Under the pieces are notes generated by a model. The model had not been told where the DNA came from, did no database searches, and saw only the letters and a list, made by a program, of their open reading frames with translations. Source: CADEEX01 sp040081555 (GTDB lineage: Bacteria > Acidobacteriota > Vicinamibacteria > Vicinamibacterales > CAVVIG01). From it: a stretch of 10,734 nt of DNA. A program made the position numbers and the translations under genes. Below, in pieces: positions 1 to 7,006 of the stretch. Position 1 is the first letter of the stretch; the number at the start of each line of letters is the position of its first letter. The DNA lies in the NCBI GenBank assembly GCA_040081555.1, contig JBEBGG010000118.1:1-10734 (forward strand). The letters run 5' to 3'.

Positions 1-1166
1 TCGATGCCGACGGCTACGTCCTCACCAACGCCCACGTCGTTGCCGGCGCGAAGCGCGTCCAGGCCATACTGCACACCGCAGGCGCTGCCGGCGGCATCGG
101 CGCGTTATCGGCCGACGTGGGACGGACGGTGAACGCCAAGGTGGTTGGCGTCGCGCCAGAGATCGACCTAGCCTTGCTGAAGGTGGAGGCCACCGGGCTG
201 ACTCCTCTGCCGCTTGCCGACTACAATGCCGTCCGCCAGGGCCAGTTGGTCTTTGCGTTCGGAAGTCCGGAGGGGCTCCGCAATTCAGTGTCGATGGGAG
301 TGGTCAGCGCCGTGGTGCGCCAGCCAGACCCGGACCTTCCGTCGATCTTCGTGCAGACCGATGCGCCAATCAATCCGGGCAACAGTGGCGGACCACTCGT
401 GAATCTGGCTGGCGAGATGGTGGGAGTGAATACCTTCATTCTCTCCAAGTCCGGAGGCAGTCAGGGCCTCGGCTTCGCCATTCCTAGTGCCATCGTTGCG
501 TCCGCCTATCCGCAATTGCGCAAGTACGGGCACCTCCATCGAGGTGTACTGGGTGTGGGGTTGCAGGCTGTCACGCCGACGCTCGCCACCACGCTGCGGC
601 TGTCGAGGGCCTCGGGCGTGCTGGTGTCTGACGTGTTGCCGGACGGCGAGGCCGAGCGGGCCGGTGTCCACATCGGCGACATCATCACCTCCGTCGATGG
701 TCGCGTTGTGGACAACGTCCCGATGTTCTCCATTGAACTCGGACTTGCAGAAGAAGGACGCATGGTCGAGGTGGGACTGCTCCGGGGTACCAAGGCGCTG
801 ACGCTCCCGGTGATGGTGACCTTCACGTCCAACCCGTTGGACAAAGTGGCGCGATTGGCGGCCGACCCTGAAACCAACGGCGTGCCGGTCCTCGGGATTG
901 TCGGTCTCAATGTCAGAGACGTGCCTGCCCTGTCGGCCGGCCTCCGCATTAATGCTGGCGTCCTGGTGACAGCCCGGACGCCGGCCAGTGCTGGCAACAT
1001 CGTGCCGCTGAGTGTGGGCGACGTGATTCACGCCGTTGACGGCATCACCGTCCGGAGCCTCGACGGACTGCGCGTTCTGCTGGATGGGCATCCCTCCGAC
1101 ACCGATGTCGTGCTGCAGGTGGAGCGCAATGGTCAGCTGACCTTCGTGGTGTGCGAAATCAACTGA
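1..1166 (+). CDS. HtrA/DegP-like S1C serine protease with two PDZ domains, partial (5' end missing)
   Basis: Periplasmic or membrane-anchored serine protease that degrades or chaperones misfolded envelope proteins. The open frame enters at the left edge (first full codon at 3) and shows 387 residues, so start, signal peptide and early protease domain are missing. Counting from the first visible codon, the trypsin-like triad is complete: His11 in TNAHVV, Asp55 in EIDLALLKV and Ser128 in GNSGGPL, the HtrA signature. PDZ1 covers about residues 175-265 (GVLGVGLQAV, then AGVHIGDIITSVDG) and PDZ2 about 290-385 (LSVGDVIHAVDG), a DegP-like architecture. The His-Asp spacing (44 residues) is longer than the 30 I recall for E. 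coli DegP, because of a Gly/Ala-rich insert. The downstream phosphatase gene is on the same strand after 145 nt; co-transcription is not evident. The assignment to peptidase family S1C is secure; the DegP, DegQ or DegS subtype and the substrate are not. Confidence 0.95.
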   Translation, partial: DADGYVLTNAHVVAGAKRVQAILHTAGAAGGIGALSADVGRTVNAKVVGVAPEIDLALLKVEATGLTPLPLADYNAVRQGQLVFAFGSPEGLRNSVSMGVVSAVVRQPDPDLPSIFVQTDAPINPGNSGGPLVNLAGEMVGVNTFILSKSGGSQGLGFAIPSAIVASAYPQLRKYGHLHRGVLGVGLQAVTPTLATTLRLSRASGVLVSDVLPDGEAERAGVHIGDIITSVDGRVVDNVPMFSIELGLAEEGRMVEVGLLRGTKALTLPVMVTFTSNPLDKVARLAADPETNGVPVLGIVGLNVRDVPALSAGLRINAGVLVTARTPASAGNIVPLSVGDVIHAVDGITVRSLDGLRVLLDGHPSDTDVVLQVERNGQLTFVVCEIN

Positions 1167-1315
1167 TAGAACCGCTTCGCCAGGCTGGGCGTGGTGGAGC
1201 CGCTCACCACCAGATGACCGAACCACGACTGATAGGCGTCGGAGAAGAGGGCGGTGCCCTTCGGGAAGGTCAGGAACGGCGCCGATCGTAGAGAGCAAGT
1301 GAGGGTATCCTGTGC
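1133..1315 (-). pseudogene. Possible decayed coding fragment on the minus strand (C-terminal remnant, family unknown)
   Basis: Between the protease stop and the phosphatase gene, the minus strand carries an open frame from just after an in-frame TGA (complement of 1316-1318) to a TGA at the complement of 1133-1135, overlapping the last 34 nt of the protease gene. The translation reads like real protein, including APFLTFPKGTALFSDAYQSW and then FGHLVVSGSTTPSLAKRFYQ. Nearly all codons in that stretch end in G or C, as in the neighbouring genes. There is no ATG and no room for a full gene, only internal GTG codons. I infer the 3' end of a lost or truncated gene. I do not recognise the family, and chance openness in GC-rich DNA is the main alternative. 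Confidence 0.35.
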
Positions 1316-1956
1316 TCACGATGACGCACCCCATTGCACCGGTCTGGAGAGTGGCGATTGGTCTGGGCCTGCTGGTTGGCGCGGCAGGCGGATCTCTGGC
1401 GGCGCCGGCCAAGCCTGACGCACTGGTGCCGGTCCTCCAGCGCGGCGGTCTGGTGCTCGTGATGCGGCATGCCAGCTCCCCTCGCGAGATGCCGGCGCCG
1501 GAGCAGGCACGGCCGGACAACACCTCCTTGGAACGTCAGCTTGACGAGGCGGGACGGCAAGGTGCCACCGCGATGGGCGACGCACTGCGCGCCCTGCGCG
1601 TGCCGGTCGGGACCGTCTTTACCAGTCCCACCTACCGCGCGGTGGAAACGGTCCGGATGGCCCGGTTCGAGCAACCGGTACTGGTCGAAGAGCTGGGCGA
1701 TGGCGGGCACAGCATGACGGGTATCACGCCGGCCATGGCCGCCTGGCTCACGAAGAAGGCCGCCGAGGTCCCGAAGTCGGGCAATACCCTTGTGGTGACG
1801 CACCAGCCCAACCTGTCGCGAGCATTCCCGGACTGGGGCGCGAGCGTGGCGGACGGAGAAACGGTGGTCCTTCGGCCGAACGGCGCGGGCGGCTTCGCCG
1901 TGGTCGGGCGCATTGCCATAGCAGAGTGGCCAATGCTGCGGGTCCAGGGACGTTAG
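1312..1956 (+). CDS. Exported histidine phosphatase superfamily protein (SixA/phosphoglycerate-mutase-like)
   Basis: A 214-residue member of the histidine phosphatase superfamily, whose members transfer phosphate through a phospho-histidine intermediate. An N-terminal hydrophobic segment (about residues 14-31, ending SLAAPA) looks like a signal peptide or anchor, so it probably acts in the periplasm. The catalytic RH pair is at residues 52-53 (LVMRHAS), the second arginine at 109 in FTSPTYRAVET, an acidic residue at 126/127 (VEELGDGG), and the second catalytic histidine at 164 in VVTHQPNL. The size and the RHA rather than RHG motif resemble SixA-type small phosphatases more than glycolytic mutases. 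I prefer the GTG at 1312 because GAGG at 1301-1304 sits 7 nt upstream; the ATG at 1321 would be about 16 nt from it. The substrate cannot be read from the sequence. Confidence 0.85.
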   Translation: MLTMTHPIAPVWRVAIGLGLLVGAAGGSLAAPAKPDALVPVLQRGGLVLVMRHASSPREMPAPEQARPDNTSLERQLDEAGRQGATAMGDALRALRVPVGTVFTSPTYRAVETVRMARFEQPVLVEELGDGGHSMTGITPAMAAWLTKKAAEVPKSGNTLVVTHQPNLSRAFPDWGASVADGETVVLRPNGAGGFAVVGRIAIAEWPMLRVQGR

Positions 1957-1972
1957 AGCGCGGACATTTCGG

Positions 1973-2003
1973 TCCTTACAACATCCTTACATTCGTCCTT
2001 GTC
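1973..2003 (+). promoter_or_regulatory. Direct repeat TTACA-N6-TTACA, candidate response-regulator site
   Basis: TCCTTACA occurs at 1973-1980 and again at 1984-1991, with a weaker TCCTTG at 1996-2001. The TTACA cores are exactly 11 bp apart, one helical turn, and lie 63-78 nt upstream of the receptor ATG. Tandem half-sites with an 11-bp period are the usual binding arrangement for OmpR/PhoB-family winged-helix response regulators. The function is inference. Confidence 0.35.
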
Positions 2004-2018
2004 GGTCGCCGCTATCCT
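1987..2018 (+). promoter_or_regulatory. Weak candidate sigma70-type promoter for the receptor operon
   Basis: TATCCT at 2013-2018 could serve as a -10 box. The nearest -35-like hexamer, TTACAT at 1987-1992, is 20 nt away, longer than the usual 16-18, and overlaps the second direct-repeat copy. That arrangement would suit an activator-dependent promoter, but the match is poor. Confidence 0.25.
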
Positions 2019-2042
2019 CGTGGACGCGCGTCGGGGCGCGCC

Positions 2043-2048
2043 GGAGGA
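2043..2048 (+). promoter_or_regulatory. Shine-Dalgarno site of the TonB-dependent receptor
   Basis: GGAGGA sits 5 nt before the ATG at 2054, a near-perfect ribosome binding site that fixes this start. The encoded N terminus is also a good signal peptide. Confidence 0.8.
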
Positions 2049-2053
2049 CAGGA

Positions 2054-5000
2054 ATGATTCGACACGTGTGTGGCTGGGGTGCGCGGATGCTGCTCGGCAG
2101 TGTCCTGTGTCTGGTGATGGGCGACGTGGCGGCCGGGCAGACCTATACCGGCGGTGTGCGTGGGGCCGTGCGTGAAGCCGACGCCGTCGTGCCCGGCGTC
2201 ACGGTGGGGCTCATCAACGAAGCCAGCGGCCAGAGCCGCGAAACGGTGTCCAACGCAGTTGGCGAATACAATTTCGCCGCCGTGCCGCCCGGCGTCTATA
2301 CGGTCAAGGCTGCCCTGGAGGGGTTCAAGGCCTACGAACGCAAGGGCGTGCGTGTGGCCACACAGCAGTTCGTCACCATTGATGTGGTGCTGGAACTGGG
2401 CACCCTGCAGGAGACCGTCTCGGTCACGACCGAGGTGCCGATTGTCGAAACGACCAACGCATCGCTCGGCACCGTGGTCGACTCGGACGACCTCAATGCC
2501 CTGCCATCCGTGGCCCGCAACATGTACATGATGTCGGTCATGGTGCCGACCGTGGTGTCGTCGGGCAACCAGGTCTTCACGCGCCTCCAGGACCTCAACC
2601 ACCCCTCGCTCGTGTCGCTCGGGGGTGGTGCGCGTCGCGCCAACAACTACCTCATCGACGGCGTGTCCCACGCCGACCTGGTGAACCGGCCGTCGGTGAA
2701 CCCGTCCTTTGAAGCCATTGAGGGCGTGAACGTCCAGTTGCACACCTACGATGCCGAAACGGGACGGACGGGCGGCGGCACCTACAACGTGACCGCCAAG
2801 TCCGGCGGCAACCGGTGGCACGGCAGCGCGTTCTACCAGGAGCGGCCCAGCGCCTGGGTGGCCAACAACTTCTTCAATGTGGCCGCCGGTCAGCCCAGGC
2901 CGAATACCTACTTCCACAACTCGGGCGGCGGCATCGGGGGGCCCATCCTGAAGAACCGCACCTTCTTCTGGTACTCGGCTGAGGGCTACAAGTCGCTCGA
3001 TTCGCGCAGCAGCACGCTGCGGGTGCCGACCGCACGGGAGCGGGCGGGAGACTTCTCGCAGAGCGTCAATGCATCCGGACAGCTCATCACCATTTACGAT
3101 CCGTTGACCACCCGAACGGACCCGGCCACCGGGCTGCTGGTCCGCGATGCCTTCCCCGGCAATGTCATTCCGGCCAACCGCCTCAACCCGGTAGCGCTGA
3201 ACATCCTGAAGTACTACCCGCTGCCGACCCGTGATGTCAGCAACGGCGCCGCGAACTTCGAGAGCACGGCCGACCAGACCGGCTTCGCCATCATGTCGAG
3301 CGGCAAGATTGACCACCGCTTCTCGAACCTGGTGTCGGCCTCGGGACTCTACATCACCAACAAGACCTCCAGAACGAACGAGAACTTCTGGGAGCGGGGC
3401 CAGGGGGCGAACCGGTTTGCCGACCCGCGTGACGGCACGCTCGACCGCTCGCTGCATCTGGTGGCGCTGAACAACACCTGGCTGCCCACAGACAGGACGG
3501 TCTTGACCCTGCGCTACGGTTACTCGCGCCTGCAGGACGACGACTCCACCACCATCGAGTTCGACCCCTCACAGCTCGGCTTCAGCCAAACGTTCCTGGA
3601 TGCCCAGCAGATCAGCAAGTTTCCGCGCGGATCAGTCACCGACTACGAAGGCTTCGGCGCGGTGGACCCGACGCCGCGCATCTGGACCTCGTGGGGCATC
3701 AACGGCACCGCGTCAACGCTGGTCGGACGCCACACCCTCAAGGCGGGTGCGGAGTTCCGGTTGCTCGGCGTGGACACCCAGTCCCTTGTGGGCGGCTCGG
3801 GCGACCTGCGCTTCGACCGGTTCTACACCTCGGCGAACCCACTCGCGAACGGCACGGCCACCTCCGGTAACGCGCTGGCCAGCCTCCTGCTCGGCTACCC
3901 CTCAGGCGACCCGGGGAACCAGAGCCAGCTCACAGTGTCGGGGGCGATGAGTGCCTTCGTGAAGTACTACGGGGCCTATGTGCAGGACGACTTCCGGCTG
4001 AACAAGAAGATTACGCTGAACTACGGACTGCGCATCGAGCACGAAGATGGCCTGCGCGAACGGGACGACCAGTTCACCGTGGCCTTCGACCGCACCCTGA
4101 ATCCGGGTGGGGCGCTGGGCAATGTGGTGGTCAACGGACAGGCCGTCCGCGGCGGACTCGTGTATGCCGGCCAGAACGGCGCCCCGAACTACCAGGGCAG
4201 CCCGATGGCGGCCAAGTTCTCGCCGCGGGTGGGCGTGGCGTACTCGTTCAATCCGAAGATGGTGCTGCGCAGCGGGTACGGCGTCTATTGGGCGCCATGG
4301 AACTACCAGCCGGTGGCCGGTGTGAACTACGGGCAGATCGGCTTTGTCCGACAGACCTTCATCAGCCAGGGGCAGTTTGTTCCGACGACCGACCTGACCA
4401 ACCCCTTCCCAACGGGGGCCTTGCAGCCGGTGGGCAACACCTTGGGCGCACTCACTGGTGTGGGCGGCCAGATCGAGTTCATCGACCAGGACAAGGGCGC
4501 GCCCTGGATTCAGCAGTACTCGGCCGACCTGGAACGCCAGCTCGGAACCAGCTTCTCGGTCGGCGTGGAGTATGTGGGCGCCACAGGCCGAAGCCTCGGG
4601 CTTGGCGGCTCCAACGACGCCGTGGTCAACATCAACCAGCTCGATCCCCGCTACCTGTCTCTGGGCGCCTCACTGCTTGATCAGGTGGCGAATCCGTTCT
4701 TCGGGTTGCCAGCCGGGCAGGGTTTCGCGGTGACCAGCCCCACAGTGCAGCGGCGTCAGCTCCTGCGACCGTTCCCCCAATACAGCGACGTCCTGATGCG
4801 CCAACACACTGCGGGGCGGAGCCAGTACCACGCGGCTGTCTTCAAGGCGGAGAAGCGCATGGCCGGCGGATGGGGCGGTCGTGTGGCCTACACCTACAGC
4901 CGGTTGATGGACAACCAGTTCGGCGAGACCAACTTCCTCCAGCCGAACACGCCCGAGGCGCTGAACGCCTACGACCTCGATGCGGAGTACGCGCGCGGAC

Positions 5001-5560
5001 TCATCGACGTGCCGCACAAACTGACGATTGCGCCGATGGTCGAACTGCCGTTCGGACCGGGAAAGCGCTGGCTGACCAATGGGGTTGGTTCGGCCATCCT
5101 GGGTGGATGGAGCGTGTCGTCCATCATTGGTCTCGAAAGCGGCTTCCTGATTCCGGCGTCGTCGGTCACCAACAACACCAATCTGTTCACCCGGATGCAG
5201 CGACCGAATGCAACCGGAACCGACCCGGTGACCACCGGCAACCGCGACGATCGGATTCTGAGCCAGTGGCTCACCGGAGCGGGCTATGCCGTCCCGTCGG
5301 CCTTCACACTGGGCACCGCGCCAAGGACAGATAACAATGTGCGCGGGCCGCACCGCAACAACATCGACGTGGCCATCGCGAAGAACGTGCCGCTCGGCGG
5401 CGGAGTCAGCGGGCAGCTTCGGCTCGAAATCATCAACCTCACCAACACCGTGAAGGTGATTGGCCCGATTCAGACTGTCGGCAGCGCCGGCTTCGGGCAG
5501 ATCCGGCAGCAGTCGGGCTTCATGCGGATTGTCCAGATGATGTTCCGCGCGACCTTCTAG
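2054..5560 (+). CDS. Oar-like TonB-dependent receptor with N-terminal carboxypeptidase-regulatory-like domain
   Basis: A 1168-residue outer-membrane receptor of the large class typical of Acidobacteria. Domain order: signal peptide about residues 1-28 (LLGSVLCLVMGDVAAG, then Q); a carboxypeptidase-regulatory-like beta-sandwich at about 32-115 (GGVRGAVREAD to EYNFAAVPPGVYTVKA); a plug domain from about 118 to 255 with VVDSDDLNALPS and the characteristic NYLIDGV; then a long beta-barrel ending in FRATF, whose terminal Phe is the usual Bam-recognition signal of outer-membrane proteins. The C-terminal stretch LEIINLTNTVKVIG and FGQI is also typical of Oar-like proteins. I see no obvious TonB box before the plug. 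The VWFA-related gene starts 4 nt after the stop, so the two are probably expressed together. Substrate unknown; such receptors are often tied to polymer or peptide uptake, but nothing here shows which. Family assignment is secure. Confidence 0.93.
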   Translation: MIRHVCGWGARMLLGSVLCLVMGDVAAGQTYTGGVRGAVREADAVVPGVTVGLINEASGQSRETVSNAVGEYNFAAVPPGVYTVKAALEGFKAYERKGVRVATQQFVTIDVVLELGTLQETVSVTTEVPIVETTNASLGTVVDSDDLNALPSVARNMYMMSVMVPTVVSSGNQVFTRLQDLNHPSLVSLGGGARRANNYLIDGVSHADLVNRPSVNPSFEAIEGVNVQLHTYDAETGRTGGGTYNVTAKSGGNRWHGSAFYQERPSAWVANNFFNVAAGQPRPNTYFHNSGGGIGGPILKNRTFFWYSAEGYKSLDSRSSTLRVPTARERAGDFSQSVNASGQLITIYDPLTTRTDPATGLLVRDAFPGNVIPANRLNPVALNILKYYPLPTRDVSNGAANFESTADQTGFAIMSSGKIDHRFSNLVSASGLYITNKTSRTNENFWERGQGANRFADPRDGTLDRSLHLVALNNTWLPTDRTVLTLRYGYSRLQDDDSTTIEFDPSQLGFSQTFLDAQQISKFPRGSVTDYEGFGAVDPTPRIWTSWGINGTASTLVGRHTLKAGAEFRLLGVDTQSLVGGSGDLRFDRFYTSANPLANGTATSGNALASLLLGYPSGDPGNQSQLTVSGAMSAFVKYYGAYVQDDFRLNKKITLNYGLRIEHEDGLRERDDQFTVAFDRTLNPGGALGNVVVNGQAVRGGLVYAGQNGAPNYQGSPMAAKFSPRVGVAYSFNPKMVLRSGYGVYWAPWNYQPVAGVNYGQIGFVRQTFISQGQFVPTTDLTNPFPTGALQPVGNTLGALTGVGGQIEFIDQDKGAPWIQQYSADLERQLGTSFSVGVEYVGATGRSLGLGGSNDAVVNINQLDPRYLSLGASLLDQVANPFFGLPAGQGFAVTSPTVQRRQLLRPFPQYSDVLMRQHTAGRSQYHAAVFKAEKRMAGGWGGRVAYTYSRLMDNQFGETNFLQPNTPEALNAYDLDAEYARGLIDVPHKLTIAPMVELPFGPGKRWLTNGVGSAILGGWSVSSIIGLESGFLIPASSVTNNTNLFTRMQRPNATGTDPVTTGNRDDRILSQWLTGAGYAVPSAFTLGTAPRTDNNVRGPHRNNIDVAIAKNVPLGGGVSGQLRLEIINLTNTVKVIGPIQTVGSAGFGQIRQQSGFMRIVQMMFRATF

Positions 5561-5564
5561 GCGG

Positions 5565-6869
5565 ATGTACCACCGCGGTGCCGTGAGCCTCATCCTTTCA
5601 AGACGTCTGGTCACACTGGCCGCATCCCTCGGGGGTGCGGCCAGTCTGCTTCTGACGGTTGGGTACGCCCAGACCGTCGGAGCCGGCCAGGCGCAGCCGC
5701 CCACGTTCCGAGCCGCGACGACCCTGGTGACGACGGATGTCATTCCGCGCGACGCCAACGGCCGCTTTGTGGCCGACCTCACGCCGGCCGAGTTCACGGT
5801 CCTCGAAGACGGGGTGCCGCAGACCCTCGAGTCGTTTTCCCTGGTCCGCGGCGGGCGCATCACCAATCTGCTGCAGCCGACACCGCCGGTGGTGGAAGGT
5901 CTGATTGTTCCGCAGCGCCGCCCTGGGGCCGGAGCTGGAGGGGGACGGGTGGTCCTGATTGTTGTGGACGACCTGCACTTCGAGGCGGAGTACACCCCGC
6001 ATGTGCGCCGGCTGATCCAGACCATGGCAAAAACGCTCCTGCATGAGGAAGATCTGGTCGCCATGATCTCCAGCGGGCCATCGGCCGTCGAGATCAGCGG
6101 CACCCACGACCGGGCGCTCATCGCGGCGGCCGCCTCTCAGGTTCGCGGCTCGGCCGTCACCGCCGCCGAAATCTTCCAGATGCCGGAGACCTCACAGGGA
6201 GCGGCAGACCTGCGGCGTCGGGCCCAGGTGGCCTTTCAGACCACCTACCGCCTGCTTCGCGAGCTGGAGGAGGTCCGCGACCGGCGGAAGGTAGTGCTCT
6301 ACATCAGCAGCGGGTACGACCTGGACCCGTTTGTGGCCGGACGCCAGAGTGCCGACCGGATTCAGGGCGGGCGCGCGTCGGACCCCACCCGGTTCCTGGT
6401 CGAGACTGAGAATCCGTACCAGCGGCTCCCGGCCGTCACGGCGGACCTGGACCTGTTTGCTTACATGCGCGAGCTGACGCTGGCGGCCAACCGGGCCAAC
6501 GCCACGCTGTACACCGTGGACCCCCGTGGGTTGTCCGGCGTGGTGGATGCGGGGCAGGCCGTCGATCAGAGCGAGTGGCGAACCTTTCTCCAGAAGACGC
6601 AGAGCAGTCTGCGGTACCTCGCGCAGGAGACCGGCGGCTATGCCGTGGTCAACGTGAACGACTTCGCGCGTGAATTCGCGCGCATCGACGCCGAGACGAG
6701 CGACTACTACCTGCTCGGCTATACCTCGACCAATCGGGACCGGTCGCGACGAGTGCGCCGGCTCGAGGTGCAGGTCCGTCGTCCCGGCGTGACCGCGGCG
6801 GCACGCGCGGCGTATTCCCTGGGTTCCCAGGACCCACCGGCCACGACGGGAGGCCCCGCGCGGCCCTGA
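5565..6869 (+). CDS. VWFA-related domain protein of the acidobacterial type (TIGR03436-like), exported
   Basis: A 434-residue exported protein. After a hydrophobic N terminus (about residues 10-36, signal peptide) comes the family's hallmark N-terminal block, DVIPRDANGRFVADLTPAEF followed by TVLEDGVPQTLESF. Next is a von Willebrand A-like fold with core strands VVLIVVDDLHFE and KVVLYISSGYDLD, and TLYTVDPRGL. The C-terminal block SDYYLLGYTSTNRDRS, with its basic tail, is also characteristic. The metal-site motif DxSxS of classical VWA domains is replaced by DDLHF, so standard metal-dependent ligand binding is doubtful. The ATG at 5565 lies 4 nt after the receptor stop with no well-spaced Shine-Dalgarno, suggesting translational coupling; the in-frame GTG at 5583 is an alternative start and still leaves a signal peptide. 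The molecular role of this family is not established; acting at the envelope alongside the receptor is inference from context. Confidence 0.9.
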   Translation: MYHRGAVSLILSRRLVTLAASLGGAASLLLTVGYAQTVGAGQAQPPTFRAATTLVTTDVIPRDANGRFVADLTPAEFTVLEDGVPQTLESFSLVRGGRITNLLQPTPPVVEGLIVPQRRPGAGAGGGRVVLIVVDDLHFEAEYTPHVRRLIQTMAKTLLHEEDLVAMISSGPSAVEISGTHDRALIAAAASQVRGSAVTAAEIFQMPETSQGAADLRRRAQVAFQTTYRLLRELEEVRDRRKVVLYISSGYDLDPFVAGRQSADRIQGGRASDPTRFLVETENPYQRLPAVTADLDLFAYMRELTLAANRANATLYTVDPRGLSGVVDAGQAVDQSEWRTFLQKTQSSLRYLAQETGGYAVVNVNDFAREFARIDAETSDYYLLGYTSTNRDRSRRVRRLEVQVRRPGVTAAARAAYSLGSQDPPATTGGPARP

Positions 6870-6989
6870 TCGCAGATCCGAGCCACGCTGCGGCTGCTTG
6901 GCTACGTGCCGACCGTGCCGCTCGAGAGTGGTCTGCGCTGCCCCTCGGCTGGTATCGTGTTTCGCCGGAGGCGGGCTGGTGAGAGTCGT

Positions 6990-6995
6990 TATACT
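6990..6995 (+). promoter_or_regulatory. -10 box TATACT for the spermidine-synthase-like gene, near-leaderless
   Basis: TATACT ends 11 nt before the ATG at 7007, so transcription would start around 7001-7003 and leave a leader of about 5 nt. No purine-rich Shine-Dalgarno exists in the intervening TTGCCCGCCAC. No good -35 is visible about 17 nt upstream. Near-leaderless translation is inferred from this spacing. Confidence 0.5.
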
Positions 6996-7006
6996 TTGCC
7001 CGCCAC

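Noticed and set aside
1191..1210. Hairpin GTGGTG/CACCAC just after the protease stop, possible terminator
   Set aside because: Only a 6-bp stem with an 8-nt loop and no T-run, and it falls inside the putative coding fragment on the other strand, where such repeats of codons arise easily.
285..1523. 412-codon minus-strand open frame through the protease and phosphatase genes
   Set aside because: Shadow of two recognised genes. It crosses the 1133-1315 fragment in a different frame and has no protein-family features.
2035..2042. GGCGCGCC octamer, also present at 10142-10149
   Set aside because: Two copies of a GC-only palindrome in 10.7 kb of GC-rich DNA need no special explanation.
2012..3457. 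481-codon minus-strand open frame opposite the receptor gene
   Set aside because: It is the antisense shadow of a GC-rich gene: rich in His, Arg, Gly and Val, with no recognisable domain, while the plus strand encodes an unmistakable TonB-dependent receptor.
4670..6121. 483-codon minus-strand open frame across the receptor/VWFA boundary
   Set aside because: It covers the ends of two well-supported plus-strand genes, is Arg/Ser-rich with no domain, and is typical of GC-rich antisense openness.
6870..6982. Open plus-strand frame between the VWFA-related gene and the next gene (ending at TGA 6980-6982)
   Set aside because: It is short, lacks the third-position G/C bias of neighbouring genes and resembles no family; taken as ordinary intergenic sequence.
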